DNA of 64,000 nt from Marinoscillum pacificum (GTDB taxonomy: Bacteria; Bacteroidota; Bacteroidia; Cytophagales; Cyclobacteriaceae): NCBI RefSeq assembly GCF_024714495.1, contig NZ_JAMZMJ010000001.1, positions 248,001 through 312,000 of the forward strand, given 5' to 3'. A program made the position numbers and the translations under genes. This document shows positions 46,497 through 55,189 of the stretch, in pieces (the stretch's first letter is position 1; each line of letters begins with the position of its first letter). The notes below the pieces were generated by a model. It searched no databases. It had not been told where the DNA came from and saw only the letters and a program-made list of their open reading frames with translations.

Positions 46497-46598
46497 TTAT
46501 TTCTTTCGAATGGGTGCATGAAAAGCTTCATTTCCATTAAACCCAATCCAAACTCCTAACGCCGTTGACACAATGGAGAATACGATCAATAGAAACAT
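46497..46598 (-). CDS. 33-residue single-helix membrane microprotein (putative)
   Basis: This short frame starts MFLLIVFSIVSTALGVWIG, has a polar middle and ends HAPIRKK followed by TAA. It is a clean one-pass membrane segment with a positive tail. It lies 61 bp after the stop of the 123-residue gene and just before an intrinsic terminator, so it would be on a stable transcript. No homologue is known to me. Small membrane proteins of this size often tune transporters or sensors, but nothing shows a partner. Confidence 0.45.
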   Translation of the reverse strand: MFLLIVFSIVSTALGVWIGFNGNEAFHAPIRKK

Positions 46599-46659
46599 AA
46601 TTACTGACTTTGTAATTGATTGATAAACTGATTGTTAAATCAAGGTAGTAATGTGTTTG

Positions 46660-47031
46660 CTAAGAGCTAAAATCGGGAGGTGGAGTAGGAATAGCCAGGT
46701 ATGGATCATAACATTTAGTTTCCGTAATGTCATCAAAATGGGAATCAACAATCCAGTCAAAGTGGTTTGGTTTTAAATCAAATTCGAAGGATTTAATCGT
46801 ATAATTGGAGACTATGGACGATTGCTCAGGATCTGGTTCATCAAACTCCGAAAAGGTGTTGGGACGATCCAGCACGACTTCATATATCAGCTCAACAACG
46901 GATTCAATCTCATTGACCTGTCCATTAAAGCGACCTTCTAAATCCGGAGAATCTACAGACCAATTGATCATGTAAATAGCCAGTAACAGGCTAAATAACT
47001 GTAGTCCATATGATTGAAGCTGGTTAGTCAT
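46660..47031 (-). CDS. Hypothetical exported or membrane-anchored protein
   Basis: The 123-residue protein starts MTNQLQSYGLQLFSLLLAIYMINWSVDS, with a hydrophobic stretch that is either a signal or an anchor. An acidic region follows, with VNEIESVVELIYEVVLD, FDEPDPEQSS and a final AIPTPPPDFSS. I recognise no family. The Asp/Glu-rich sequence and Pro-rich tail suggest a small surface or periplasmic protein. It is probably cotranscribed with the 33-codon frame downstream. Confidence 0.55.
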   Translation of the reverse strand: MTNQLQSYGLQLFSLLLAIYMINWSVDSPDLEGRFNGQVNEIESVVELIYEVVLDRPNTFSEFDEPDPEQSSIVSNYTIKSFEFDLKPNHFDWIVDSHFDDITETKCYDPYLAIPTPPPDFSS

Positions 47032-47281
47032 TTGCTGAATTGGTTCAATAATAACTCTGTCTCTTGGAATATGTTGTGGTCGACATGATAATTTTCACTG
47101 ACAACTATGGTCTGTATGGAATTTTATAAAGGTCAGCTAACCTTCATCTATCATCGCAAAGAACTAAGATTTTTTACCCTTCAAGACCATTGAGCTGTAA
47201 AATATTCCTGTTCACACCAAATTGGTTCGCAGATAATGGATAAATCCACTAATTTCAATATGGATTCAACCAGCTAATTTT

Positions 47282-50200
47282 TTGATCTCCAAACTCAGCA
47301 CATTCTGTATACATCTATCAATAGGTGTAGCATTCCTATTATTCATTTTGCCGTCTCAGGCACAAATGACTATGGATGCACAGACACCCGTAAAGTCTGT
47401 ATATTCTTTGAAAGCAGATTATTACAACGATTACTTCGATTTAAAGAACGCTTTTCTACATTATCAGAAAGCCATTCAAGACAGACCTAACGCCGGGTAT
47501 GCTATGGCTGAAATGGCAAGTATTTATTATCAGCAGAATCAACTCTATACCGCATTCTATTGGTATGAGCAAGCATTCCTCACTGGCAATCCCTTTACAG
47601 AAAAGCATTATCGAGAATACCTATTCAGCTTGATTAGAAAAGGACATTCAAAACGAGCTTATGGCTTGCTTGAAGCCTATCAAGCAGCACTTAAGGATAT
47701 AGACCTGTCAGAATACAAAGACACTTCCTTTGTAACGTTTGATCCGTTGCCAATATCCTTATCCGATAACAATCAGAGTATTACTTTATGGAAAGATCAA
47801 CTTATCTATAAAAACGACACTGGCAATTGGAAAATCGTTGATGGTCAGAATGTCAAAGATTTTGACTTAGCAGGAATCGAGTTATCAAAACTTCAATCTA
47901 TTTCACAAATAGAAGGTTTGAATCAATTCATTCTATTGGTGCAAGAGTCTTCGAGTAATAATAAGTTGTATTATACCGAAGGAGGAACGGATCGACTTGA
48001 TGATTTGAATAAGATCAAATGGAAGAAGTTTGAGCCAGGTGTTCAGCATTTAGTATCCAATTTGCAAGAAAATGCACTCTATTTTACCGCTGTTAATCCC
48101 ATAAATGGAATGAGTGAATTGTACCGAAGCAGATGGAGTGGAAAGAAATGGGAACAGCCCGTAAAGCAAACACTTGCTGGAGTTTCAGGAAATCTATCTT
48201 TTCCAAACTTCGCATCCGGGCAGACACTGTTTATTGGCGCTGGAACCTATGAAAAAGGGTATGACGTGCACGCTTATGATGTTAAAACCAACAAAGCAAG
48301 GGCCTTACCAAAACCCCTTAATAGTCAAGAGAATGAACTAGGAGTATTTTGGACGAGTAAGGATGAGGGTTATCTGATCAGAGATAACGAGACAGGACAT
48401 CTCCAGGTGCTTGCCATCACCCAGTTCAACTTTGCGATTCCTATTGAAGAAAAGAAGGAGCGAATGATCATCAATGTCTCTAAGGGCGGATTGCCAATTT
48501 ATTCATCGAGCGGAGAAACAGTTTTGATTAAGAGTCCGGAAGAAAACATTGATTTCATCATTATTCCAGGGACAAACTATAGGATGAACGTCCACCTTGA
48601 AAATCATAGACACGGTCCACAGGAGCTGAAATCTCGCGTTTTTAACCTTCCTAAAGGAGATTTGTTCACTTTCAATATTCGCACAGTTTCTCTAGGTCAA
48701 AAGCACCAGTCAGGATGGCTGGATCCCAACGAAAACAGAATTGAGGATATTCGATTGTATCCCGGTGATTTGGTGACCTTTCAGTTGCTTCCTTTGTCCA
48801 AAACTGCAAGTACAAAAACACGCATTATATACGGTGATTATGAAGAGACTTTGTCTGCTACTGACACCATAGATTTTGGCTATGTGATCGAAGAAAGTTT
48901 TGATTCGAATGAAGAGCAAGAAGAGTACATCAGAGAACCAGAACCAATACAGGAAGAACTGTTTGCAGAGGAATCCCTTGCTTCAGACACGTTGATAGAT
49001 GAGGTTATTACAGAAGAATTTATAGCACTAGACACTGCAGACGTGGAACTGATCGCCACATTGGATAGTGTTTTAATTGAAGATAGCACCACTCAAATAG
49101 CACTAGCATCAGATGCGGTATCAGACAGCTCAGTCATAGCTTCACAGGATGCTGAGGAATTAGAACCTAACGATGCATTATTGACGGATAATACCACTTT
49201 GATGGCTGATATAACCAGCATAACGGACTCCTTGAAATCAACTGAACTAGCTAAAAGCCTGAGTGATGAGCTTTTTGTAATAAATGATTCTATGGAGTTC
49301 ATAGTCAAAGAAGAAAATGAACAAAGAGCAACAATAACTGACCAGTACATTGTGAATAGCCAATCTCAATCTGAAGATTCAATCAATACCTCACAACTAG
49401 CTATAAATAAACAGGTTATCAACAGTGATTTAAAGCTGAAAACAGGAGAGGAGCAAGCTGATATACAACCAGAAAGACCATCAAGTAATTGTTATAGAGT
49501 ACAGGTTGCAGCAGCGCTTAAGCCTATTACAAATCAGGAATTAAGATCCATATATTCTGGCCCATTAACTGTGATGACTTATGATGATAAAGGCTATTAC
49601 AAATATTACATCGCAGAAGTAAGTTCTTACAAGCAAGCCAATGAGTTAAGGCTGAGTAGTGGTGTCCAAGATGCCTTTATTACTAAATGTCCGGCAGTTT
49701 TTTCTAACAATATTATAGCTACCGCACAACCTGAAATTGTGGAAGAAATAAAGGCACCTGAAGAACTAACAGACACCATTTCATCAACTGAAGCGACAGC
49801 CTTCGTTTATAAGCAAAAGGAGAAAAGTTTACAGGAGTCAATCGAGATAACCGACACCTTAACAGAGCAACCAGAAATTGAATCTTCTGATCGTATTGCT
49901 TCTAGGGATTCAATTCCAGAGTCTCAAGATATGGATGAACCTAAATCCTTAATTGCTGTAGAAGATACCGTTGAATTAGCAGACACAGAAGAAGAGTTAG
50001 CAGCAAACCTGATGGTTGAAGAGCCGGAAGATAAAGTTGTTCTTACGGATACAAGTGACACAATAGCACAGGCATCAAGTCTGGTTGTAGCTAAGAAGCA
50101 TTTGTCAGAAGAAACAAAGAAAATACGCCTATTGTCTGACTTGAGTATTCATCCAGATAAGGAAAGCAACCTATTGTATCGACTACAAGTTGCAGCGGCT

Positions 50201-50824
50201 ATTCGTCCGCTAAAAGACGATGAGCTTAAGCGAATCTACAACGGTCCATTGACTATAAAATCCTTTAAAGAAAACCAATACTATAAGTATTACATCACAC
50301 AATTGCCGAGTTACTTCCTGGTTCGTGAAATCCAAAAGGATAGTGAGTTGGAGCAATCCTATATTGTTGCTTATAAATCCATTGACAAGTTGACTATTCA
50401 TGATGCTTTAATTGATCAATATCGAGATCGCATGCAGTCTAAACCCATCAACTTAACAGATAGTGTGATCAAAGTGGTGACGGTTTATTTTGATCTGGAT
50501 GAGTTCATATTGCCAAAGGATCAATTGAACAGCTTACAATCTGTAAAACAAGGGCTAGAGACACACAAAACCTGGTATGCTATAGTGGATGGGCATACGG
50601 ACATACAGGGAGCAGACGCCTACAATTTTGGGTTATCCGAAGAACGAGCATTGCATGTGAAGAAGCTGTTGATTCAGCAGGGAATTACAGCAGAGCGAAT
50701 CATTACTAACTATTATGGTGAATCGCATTTAGCACAAGAATGTTCTCAACCAGGAACTTGTTCAGAAGAGGCACATCAAGCCAATAGACGAGTAGAAATC
50801 TTGTTGGTTCAACCTGAGAATTGA
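47282..50824 (+). CDS. OmpA-family outer-membrane protein with TPR and two SPOR-like repeats
   Basis: The start is TTG at 47282 (in-frame stop upstream at 47234; no ATG between). This gives 1180 residues with a signal peptide ending near SQAQ (residue 28). TPR helices (about 35-130) lead to a WD-like beta region (to about 400) and a CarboxypepD-like part. A long Ser/Glu/Asp-rich linker with two SPOR-like modules follows (YRVQVAAALKPI and YRLQVAAAIRPL, about 250 residues apart). It ends in an OmpA domain (VDGHTDIQGADAYNFGLSEERA). It probably ties the outer membrane to peptidoglycan. The layout resembles surface-machinery proteins of gliding Bacteroidota, which is inference. Confidence 0.8.
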   Translation: MISKLSTFCIHLSIGVAFLLFILPSQAQMTMDAQTPVKSVYSLKADYYNDYFDLKNAFLHYQKAIQDRPNAGYAMAEMASIYYQQNQLYTAFYWYEQAFLTGNPFTEKHYREYLFSLIRKGHSKRAYGLLEAYQAALKDIDLSEYKDTSFVTFDPLPISLSDNNQSITLWKDQLIYKNDTGNWKIVDGQNVKDFDLAGIELSKLQSISQIEGLNQFILLVQESSSNNKLYYTEGGTDRLDDLNKIKWKKFEPGVQHLVSNLQENALYFTAVNPINGMSELYRSRWSGKKWEQPVKQTLAGVSGNLSFPNFASGQTLFIGAGTYEKGYDVHAYDVKTNKARALPKPLNSQENELGVFWTSKDEGYLIRDNETGHLQVLAITQFNFAIPIEEKKERMIINVSKGGLPIYSSSGETVLIKSPEENIDFIIIPGTNYRMNVHLENHRHGPQELKSRVFNLPKGDLFTFNIRTVSLGQKHQSGWLDPNENRIEDIRLYPGDLVTFQLLPLSKTASTKTRIIYGDYEETLSATDTIDFGYVIEESFDSNEEQEEYIREPEPIQEELFAEESLASDTLIDEVITEEFIALDTADVELIATLDSVLIEDSTTQIALASDAVSDSSVIASQDAEELEPNDALLTDNTTLMADITSITDSLKSTELAKSLSDELFVINDSMEFIVKEENEQRATITDQYIVNSQSQSEDSINTSQLAINKQVINSDLKLKTGEEQADIQPERPSSNCYRVQVAAALKPITNQELRSIYSGPLTVMTYDDKGYYKYYIAEVSSYKQANELRLSSGVQDAFITKCPAVFSNNIIATAQPEIVEEIKAPEELTDTISSTEATAFVYKQKEKSLQESIEITDTLTEQPEIESSDRIASRDSIPESQDMDEPKSLIAVEDTVELADTEEELAANLMVEEPEDKVVLTDTSDTIAQASSLVVAKKHLSEETKKIRLLSDLSIHPDKESNLLYRLQVAAAIRPLKDDELKRIYNGPLTIKSFKENQYYKYYITQLPSYFLVREIQKDSELEQSYIVAYKSIDKLTIHDALIDQYRDRMQSKPINLTDSVIKVVTVYFDLDEFILPKDQLNSLQSVKQGLETHKTWYAIVDGHTDIQGADAYNFGLSEERALHVKKLLIQQGITAERIITNYYGESHLAQECSQPGTCSEEAHQANRRVEILLVQPEN

Positions 50825-50926
50825 GTGTATCTTTTCGCAAATTGATTGCCTAAAATCAATTCATAAACCCAATGGCCGATACAACTAATAGAAACTAAAA
50901 TACTAACTTATTCATTATCAAATTAC

Positions 50927-51283
50927 TCAGGCTACTTTCCAAAGTACTTCATGGAACTGATCATTGTTGCCTGACAATTCAATTCTTAGTGGATTCGTTT
51001 TCATTTCCAGGAATGCGTCGCTTAGAAACAATTCGTCTGGATGTACAGCGACTTTATCCGATGTTAAAAACTCGATGATGTCTGGACAGTCATCGTCTTC
51101 ACAGTATTCATCATAGATGTCGAACAAAATGTCATTCAAATACTGACCGTATTTAATTTTGAGTTCGTATAGCTGATCTTCAAAATCTTCAGTCACTAAC
51201 GGATCAACGCCGTGCATTTGAATATGCTTTGCGGTAATCAACAATCTGGTAATTTTCTTTTCAAGGGTTGCTGTGTCTATCAT
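50927..51283 (-). CDS. Hypothetical protein, acidic, 118 residues
   Basis: The product is soluble and acidic, with a mostly helical N-terminal half (TRLLITAKHIQMHG, then FEDQLYELKIKYGQYLNDILFDIYDEYC). It then has EDDDCPDIIEFLTSD and a shorter tail. No domain or motif is recognised. It is the last gene before the inverted-repeat-rich spacer at 51.3-52.5 kb and the only coding sequence on the minus strand there. It is probably expressed from the spacer side. Confidence 0.6.
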   Translation of the reverse strand: MIDTATLEKKITRLLITAKHIQMHGVDPLVTEDFEDQLYELKIKYGQYLNDILFDIYDEYCEDDDCPDIIEFLTSDKVAVHPDELFLSDAFLEMKTNPLRIELSGNNDQFHEVLWKVA

Positions 51284-51567
51284 GATCGTCTTATTTAAAA
51301 ATGAGAACTGATATCAAGGTAATAGAAGACATACAATGATCAGGCCAACAATCGATGAGCTGTACAGCGCTGTAGATGACTAACTCAAGAACAGAGATAT
51401 CTGTGCAATGTCGATATGGGGTTAATCAAATTTTCGAGCTGTACGAGCCACAGGACGACTCAAAAGATTCTACGTGATTCTCAGCGCTTAGGAATTATGC
51501 GGATAACAAGAGTGTGTATTGAGAAACGTAAGCGATTAAGAATTATCCCTAGAGTAGAGGTTCCAAA

Positions 51568-51608
51568 ATACTTAACTTAACATAATATAAATTATATAAC
51601 TTAAGTAT
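51568..51608. repeat. Inverted repeat H0
   Basis: ATACTTAA (51568-51575) pairs with TTAAGTAT (51601-51608). The interior is AT-rich and can pair further. It abuts the start of the larger hairpin at 51607. Confidence 0.65.
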
Positions 51609-51720
51609 ATGGATTTGAGACCAGCTTGCTGGTTAACATATAATCAGATCTATATACAGTGCGGCCGGCCAGGCTCGCCTGTTGTAGATCGGTCGATTAT
51701 ATGTTAAAACAAATCCATAT
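51607..51720. repeat. 114-nt nested hairpin H1
   Basis: Outer arms ATATGGATTTG (51607-51617) and CAAATCCATAT (51710-51720) pair over 11 bp. The next arms, 51633-51645 and 51695-51707, pair perfectly over 13 bp. GATCTA-type arms (51647-51659 with 51679-51690) continue the stem to a loop containing GGCCGGCC. The left arm has a bulge that itself forms the hairpin ACCAGC-TT-GCTGGT (51620-51633). Confidence 0.85.
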
Positions 51721-51859
51721 CCCTCACACGAATCCTGCTTATATAATTGACTATTATGTTAAGCCGGCAGTAGCCGGCGAGTTTGGACGTGTAGTGCACC
51801 TGAAGCTTGACTTTTCCTTTGGCGGTTTCCCATGTTATATAATTTGTGTTATGTGTAAA

Positions 51860-51932
51860 TAGCCGCTGCGCCACCGCCGTAGTCCGGGGGCGCCTAGCCT
51901 GGCCACAACTTCATTCGATACCGCAGCGACTA
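51860..51932. repeat. Inverted repeat H2 with GC-rich interior
   Basis: TAGCCGCTGCG (51860-51870) pairs with CGCAGCGACTA (51922-51932) with one mismatch. The interior carries CCGGGGGCGCC, shared with H3. Confidence 0.75.
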
Positions 51933-51975
51933 TGTTACTTAATAAATCTTGTTCGCTGCTGGTAAGCCTAATTGT

Positions 51976-52026
51976 CTAAGGCCAGGTCTGCCGACCCACA
52001 CCGTGCCGGGGGCGCCCAGGCCTAAG
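51976..52026. repeat. Inverted repeat H3 with GC-rich interior
   Basis: CTAAGGCC (51976-51983) pairs with GGCCTAAG (52019-52026) with one mismatch. The interior includes CCGACCCAC and CCGGGGGCGCC, repeated elsewhere in the spacer. Confidence 0.6.
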
Positions 52027-52103
52027 CCCTCTACGACTTGATAAAGTTTTTTGACAACCCGCTTCCAGCTAAGGCTGGATATTGGCCATTCAACAGCAAG
52101 AGA

Positions 52104-52202
52104 ATCACAGGCAATTGTGATGTTCTATTTTACCATATTCGATCATTCGTACACGATCAATCCATCTACGCAATTCTCAGGCGTTACAAAATTGCCTGTG
52201 AT
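52104..52202. repeat. 99-nt hairpin H4
   Basis: ATCACAGGCAATT (52104-52116) and AATTGCCTGTGAT (52190-52202) are a perfect 13-bp inverted repeat. A short inner GATC/GATC pairing is possible near 52140-52158. Confidence 0.85.
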
Positions 52203-52380
52203 ACACTTTGCAAGCCGACGCTGTATTCTCATAGCAATCGACTATTAGTTTTCTAATTTCAATTGCATCAAGCAACTGATCCAGAATTTCCTTTGAGTGC
52301 CTTATTAATTATAGATTCGGCAGAATATTGAGATCGGGTTTCAAATGACTTTTTCTGTAAGCCCTCATGCCGGGCAGGCA

Positions 52381-52425
52381 AATACTTTTGGCATTGGCCC
52401 GCTGCGGCGGACCGTCAAAAGTATT
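52381..52425. repeat. ATACTTTTG/CAAAAGTAT palindrome, copy 1
   Basis: AATACTTTTG (52381-52390) and CAAAAGTATT (52416-52425) form a perfect 10-bp stem around a GC-rich 25-nt loop that begins GCATTGG. The same stem core recurs at 63016-63039, and half of it at 63879-63891. Confidence 0.85.
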
Positions 52426-52451
52426 CAAAAACCCTAGCGCTCCACGCCGGA

Positions 52452-52504
52452 CCAAAATAATCACCTATCACCCGCACAGGCCGACCCACGCCCGGGTATT
52501 TTGG
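52452..52504. repeat. Inverted repeat H5
   Basis: CCAAAATA (52452-52459) pairs perfectly with TATTTTGG (52497-52504) around a GC-rich interior that contains CCGACCCAC. Confidence 0.7.
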
Positions 52505-52651
52505 CGGGCCAACGCGCCTATCAAGTAAATACCTCTTAAATAATCTGTGAAATTGGTAAAACAACCAGTATTTTATATCAGTATTCGAGGGAATAGCTAC
52601 CGTACATTTGTCAACATCTGTATATCAATAATTAGTCAACTACTAATTCCA

Positions 52652-53077
52652 ATGAAAAAAACAATTATCACACTTGCTATACTGTTAATGTCACAACTCA
52701 ATGTCCTGATGGCGCAAATCATTACTCCAGGTAAAAAAAGCTCTGAAGACCACCTGATTCGAATATCAGAAATTGAAATCTATCCTGAATATTTTGAGGA
52801 GTATATAAATATTTTAAAGGAAGAGTCCAGGGCTTCAGTGATCAAAGAACCTGGGGTCATTTCTATATTTCCTTTGATCCAAAAGCAAGATTCTACTCAA
52901 ATCAGAATCCTTGAATTTTACATTGATGAAGAATCTTACAAATCACACATCGCTTCAGATCATTTTCAGCATTATAAAACCAGCACTTTGCACATGGTCA
53001 AAGAACTTAGATTGATTGATATGAATGTTATTGATGCGGAAACCATGCAATCCATTTTTGAAAAATTAAATAATTAA
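52652..53077 (+). CDS. Exported antibiotic-biosynthesis-monooxygenase (ABM) domain protein
   Basis: The ATG at 52652 gives 141 residues with a signal peptide (MKKTIITLAILLMSQLNVLM, cleavage near AQ). The open frame continues upstream to a GTG at 52547, but that would bury the signal. The mature part is one ABM ferredoxin-like domain (ISEIEIYPEYFEEYINILKEE, VISIFPL, FYIDEESYKSHIASDHFQHY). ABM proteins are cofactor-free oxygenases or quinol-handling proteins. It lies 4 bp before a fused ABM-MBL gene, which suggests joint action in the periplasm. Confidence 0.77.
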   Translation: MKKTIITLAILLMSQLNVLMAQIITPGKKSSEDHLIRISEIEIYPEYFEEYINILKEESRASVIKEPGVISIFPLIQKQDSTQIRILEFYIDEESYKSHIASDHFQHYKTSTLHMVKELRLIDMNVIDAETMQSIFEKLNN

Positions 53078-53081
53078 GTGT

Positions 53082-54278
53082 ATGAGGTTCCTTTCATTTG
53101 TATTTACCCTACTATTGCTAACTCTGAGCGCTCAAGCTCAAGACATTCCGCTATATATGCGTATAGTGGAGCTTACAGTAGAAAAGTCACAGATTCCGAA
53201 GTTCAAAGCGGCTCTCAGGGAAGACATTGACGCAGCAGTTAGACTGGAAGATGGAGCTTTGGAAATTTATGCAGTGTACGACAAACAAGATTCCGGTCGT
53301 GTATTTGTTATTGAAACATTCTCCTCCAAAGAAGATCATTCTTCTCATCAGCAAACGAACCATTATCTAAAATTTCAGGCTGTTGCCGGAGAATGGGTTA
53401 AGTCGGTTAACCGGACCGAAGTGATTCCATTTGCATTGAACTCCAAACTGCAGCAAGGTTTAATTGGTAAGAAAAACATTCAGGCCAGACCTCCTGCTAC
53501 CCAACCCTTTGGAGGAGAGGCTTTTGAACCATCAGATAAAACAACAATCCGATGGCTCGGCAATGCGGGTTTTTTGATCAATAGCCGGGGCACAACATTT
53601 ATGGTTGACCCACTGATGCAGGGCTTTGATATGCCCATCATGATTGATATTCCAATTTCTCCTCAGAGCATTCCACATTTAGATGCTGTATTAGTTACCC
53701 ATAGCGACAATGACCACTACAGTATTCCTACACTCAAAGAATTGGCAGCTGTTACGAATGCATTTCACTCAACAGTTTATGTCGATTCGTTAATGAAGAA
53801 TCAGGGTTTCAAATCCTTTGGATATGAGATTGATGACCAGTTTAAAGTGGACAACATCACCATAACTCTTACTCCAGCAGATCATTCTTGGCAAAATGCT
53901 TACCCAGGAGCCAGTGATCGCTTTTTTCGTCAGGAAGACTGTACTGGTTTCTTGATTGAAACTCCCGATGGAAGCATTTGGGTGACTGGAGATTCACGAT
54001 TGATGGACGAACATCTGAATATGAAAACACCAGATGTCATATTATTTGATTTCTCAGACAGTGAATGGCATTTTACTTTGGAGGGAGCAATAAAACTTGC
54101 AAATACTTATCCGAATACCCCACTCCTGTTGCATCATTGGGGAACAATTGACGCACCGGATTTCGCTCCCTTCAACGGAGACCCAGAGGATCTCTATGGC
54201 ACAGTCATCAACCCAGAAAGGATCGTGTTGTTAGCCCCAGGAGAACCCTTTGACTTAAAATCCTTGAAAAACAAATGA
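53082..54278 (+). CDS. Exported ABM domain fused to metallo-beta-lactamase-fold hydrolase
   Basis: The 398-residue protein has a signal peptide (MRFLSFVFTLLLLTLSAQAQ). An ABM domain follows at about 25-115 (IVELTVEKSQIPKFKAALRE). From about 150 comes an MBL-fold hydrolase of the UlaG/NAPE-PLD-like type: WLGNAGFLI, VTHSDNDHYS for the metal His/Asp set, ADHSWQN, GFLIETPDGSIWVTGDSRL, and LLHHWGT. It is probably a periplasmic metal-dependent lactonase or phosphodiesterase. The stop overlaps the AraC-type gene by 4 bp, so translation is coupled. Confidence 0.82.
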   Translation: MRFLSFVFTLLLLTLSAQAQDIPLYMRIVELTVEKSQIPKFKAALREDIDAAVRLEDGALEIYAVYDKQDSGRVFVIETFSSKEDHSSHQQTNHYLKFQAVAGEWVKSVNRTEVIPFALNSKLQQGLIGKKNIQARPPATQPFGGEAFEPSDKTTIRWLGNAGFLINSRGTTFMVDPLMQGFDMPIMIDIPISPQSIPHLDAVLVTHSDNDHYSIPTLKELAAVTNAFHSTVYVDSLMKNQGFKSFGYEIDDQFKVDNITITLTPADHSWQNAYPGASDRFFRQEDCTGFLIETPDGSIWVTGDSRLMDEHLNMKTPDVILFDFSDSEWHFTLEGAIKLANTYPNTPLLLHHWGTIDAPDFAPFNGDPEDLYGTVINPERIVLLAPGEPFDLKSLKNK

Positions 54279-55180
54279 CGCCAATGGGACAAAACATCAT
54301 CCAACTAAAATCAGTATCCCAGTTTAATACAGAAAGAGGTCAATCAACCGAGCATCCTTTGGTGACTGTTTTGGATCAATCAAAAAGTACTCCCCTATCT
54401 CCTACCAAATGGATCTCCAGTCTCTACATCGTATTTCTGAAAGACAGCAAGTGCAGCGAGATCAAGTATGGTCGGAATCACTACGACTACCAAGACAGTA
54501 CGATGATGTTTGTCGCACCTGGTCAGGTGATGGGAATTGAGGAAGATGGTATCTATCAACCTAATGGTTGGGCATTAGCATTTCATCCCGATCTGATTCA
54601 TGGCTCCTCGCTTAGTACTCATATGGCGGATTACAGCTTTTTCTCATATAACGCCAATGAAGCACTTCATCTTTCTGAACGAGAGAGAAAAACGATCATG
54701 GATTGCTTACTTAACATTCAACTGGAATTGGCACAATCAATTGACAAACACAGCAGGAAACTTATTGCCAGCAACATTGAATTGTTGCTCAACTATTGTT
54801 TGAGATTTTATGACCGGCAATTCATAACCCGTGAGCATGCGGTTAAAGATGTATTGGTGAAGTTTGAAAATATTCTCAACGAGTATTACCAATCAGATAA
54901 ACCCTCTTCTTTGGGTATTCCATCGGTTTCTTATTGTGCAGATGAACTCCACCTGTCATCCAATTACTTTGGCGATCTTGTTAAAAGAGAAACCGGTAGA
55001 ACAGCCCTTGAATTTATCCATGAAAAGGTCATCAACTGCGCTAAGGATCTTATCCTTAACGAGCGCAAATCGATAAGTGAAATAGCTTATGATATTGGAT
55101 TTCAATATCCACAGCACTTTACTCGACTTTTCAAAAAGCATGTTGGACAAACTCCACTGCAGTTCAGGAATCTTAACTAA
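54275..55180 (+). CDS. AraC-family transcriptional regulator
   Basis: The 301-residue protein has an N-terminal cupin-like sensor (MMFVAPGQVMGIEEDG region). Two C-terminal HTH motifs follow: YCADELHLSSNYFGDLVKRETG and SISEIAYDIGFQYPQHFTRLFKKHVG. These are the tandem AraC DNA-binding helices. It starts inside the ABM-MBL stop codon and probably controls this four-gene block. Its ligand is unknown. Unlike the araC-type gene at 40509, it is cotranscribed with its likely targets. Confidence 0.9.
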   Translation: MTPMGQNIIQLKSVSQFNTERGQSTEHPLVTVLDQSKSTPLSPTKWISSLYIVFLKDSKCSEIKYGRNHYDYQDSTMMFVAPGQVMGIEEDGIYQPNGWALAFHPDLIHGSSLSTHMADYSFFSYNANEALHLSERERKTIMDCLLNIQLELAQSIDKHSRKLIASNIELLLNYCLRFYDRQFITREHAVKDVLVKFENILNEYYQSDKPSSLGIPSVSYCADELHLSSNYFGDLVKRETGRTALEFIHEKVINCAKDLILNERKSISEIAYDIGFQYPQHFTRLFKKHVGQTPLQFRNLN

Positions 55181-55189
55181 TTAGAATAA

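Larger units (their letters stand above)
51284..52651. other. Large non-coding spacer dense in inverted repeats
   Basis: This 1.37-kb stretch has no credible gene. Short open frames inside it lack family features and follow the repeats. It holds at least six palindromic units (listed separately) with AT-rich stems and GC-rich loops. The 11-mer CCGGGGGCGCC occurs twice (51884-51894, 52006-52016), and CCGACCCAC occurs twice (51991-51999, 52481-52489). Base composition swings sharply compared with the neighbouring genes. Confidence 0.7.

Noticed and set aside
51659-52256. Open frames of 65-72 codons within the palindrome-rich spacer
   Set aside because: They overlap each other and the inverted repeats and show no family features. 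Their composition follows the repeats.
52547-52651. N-terminal extension of the ABM protein from GTG 52547
   Set aside because: A normal signal peptide begins at the ATG at 52652. The extension would block it.
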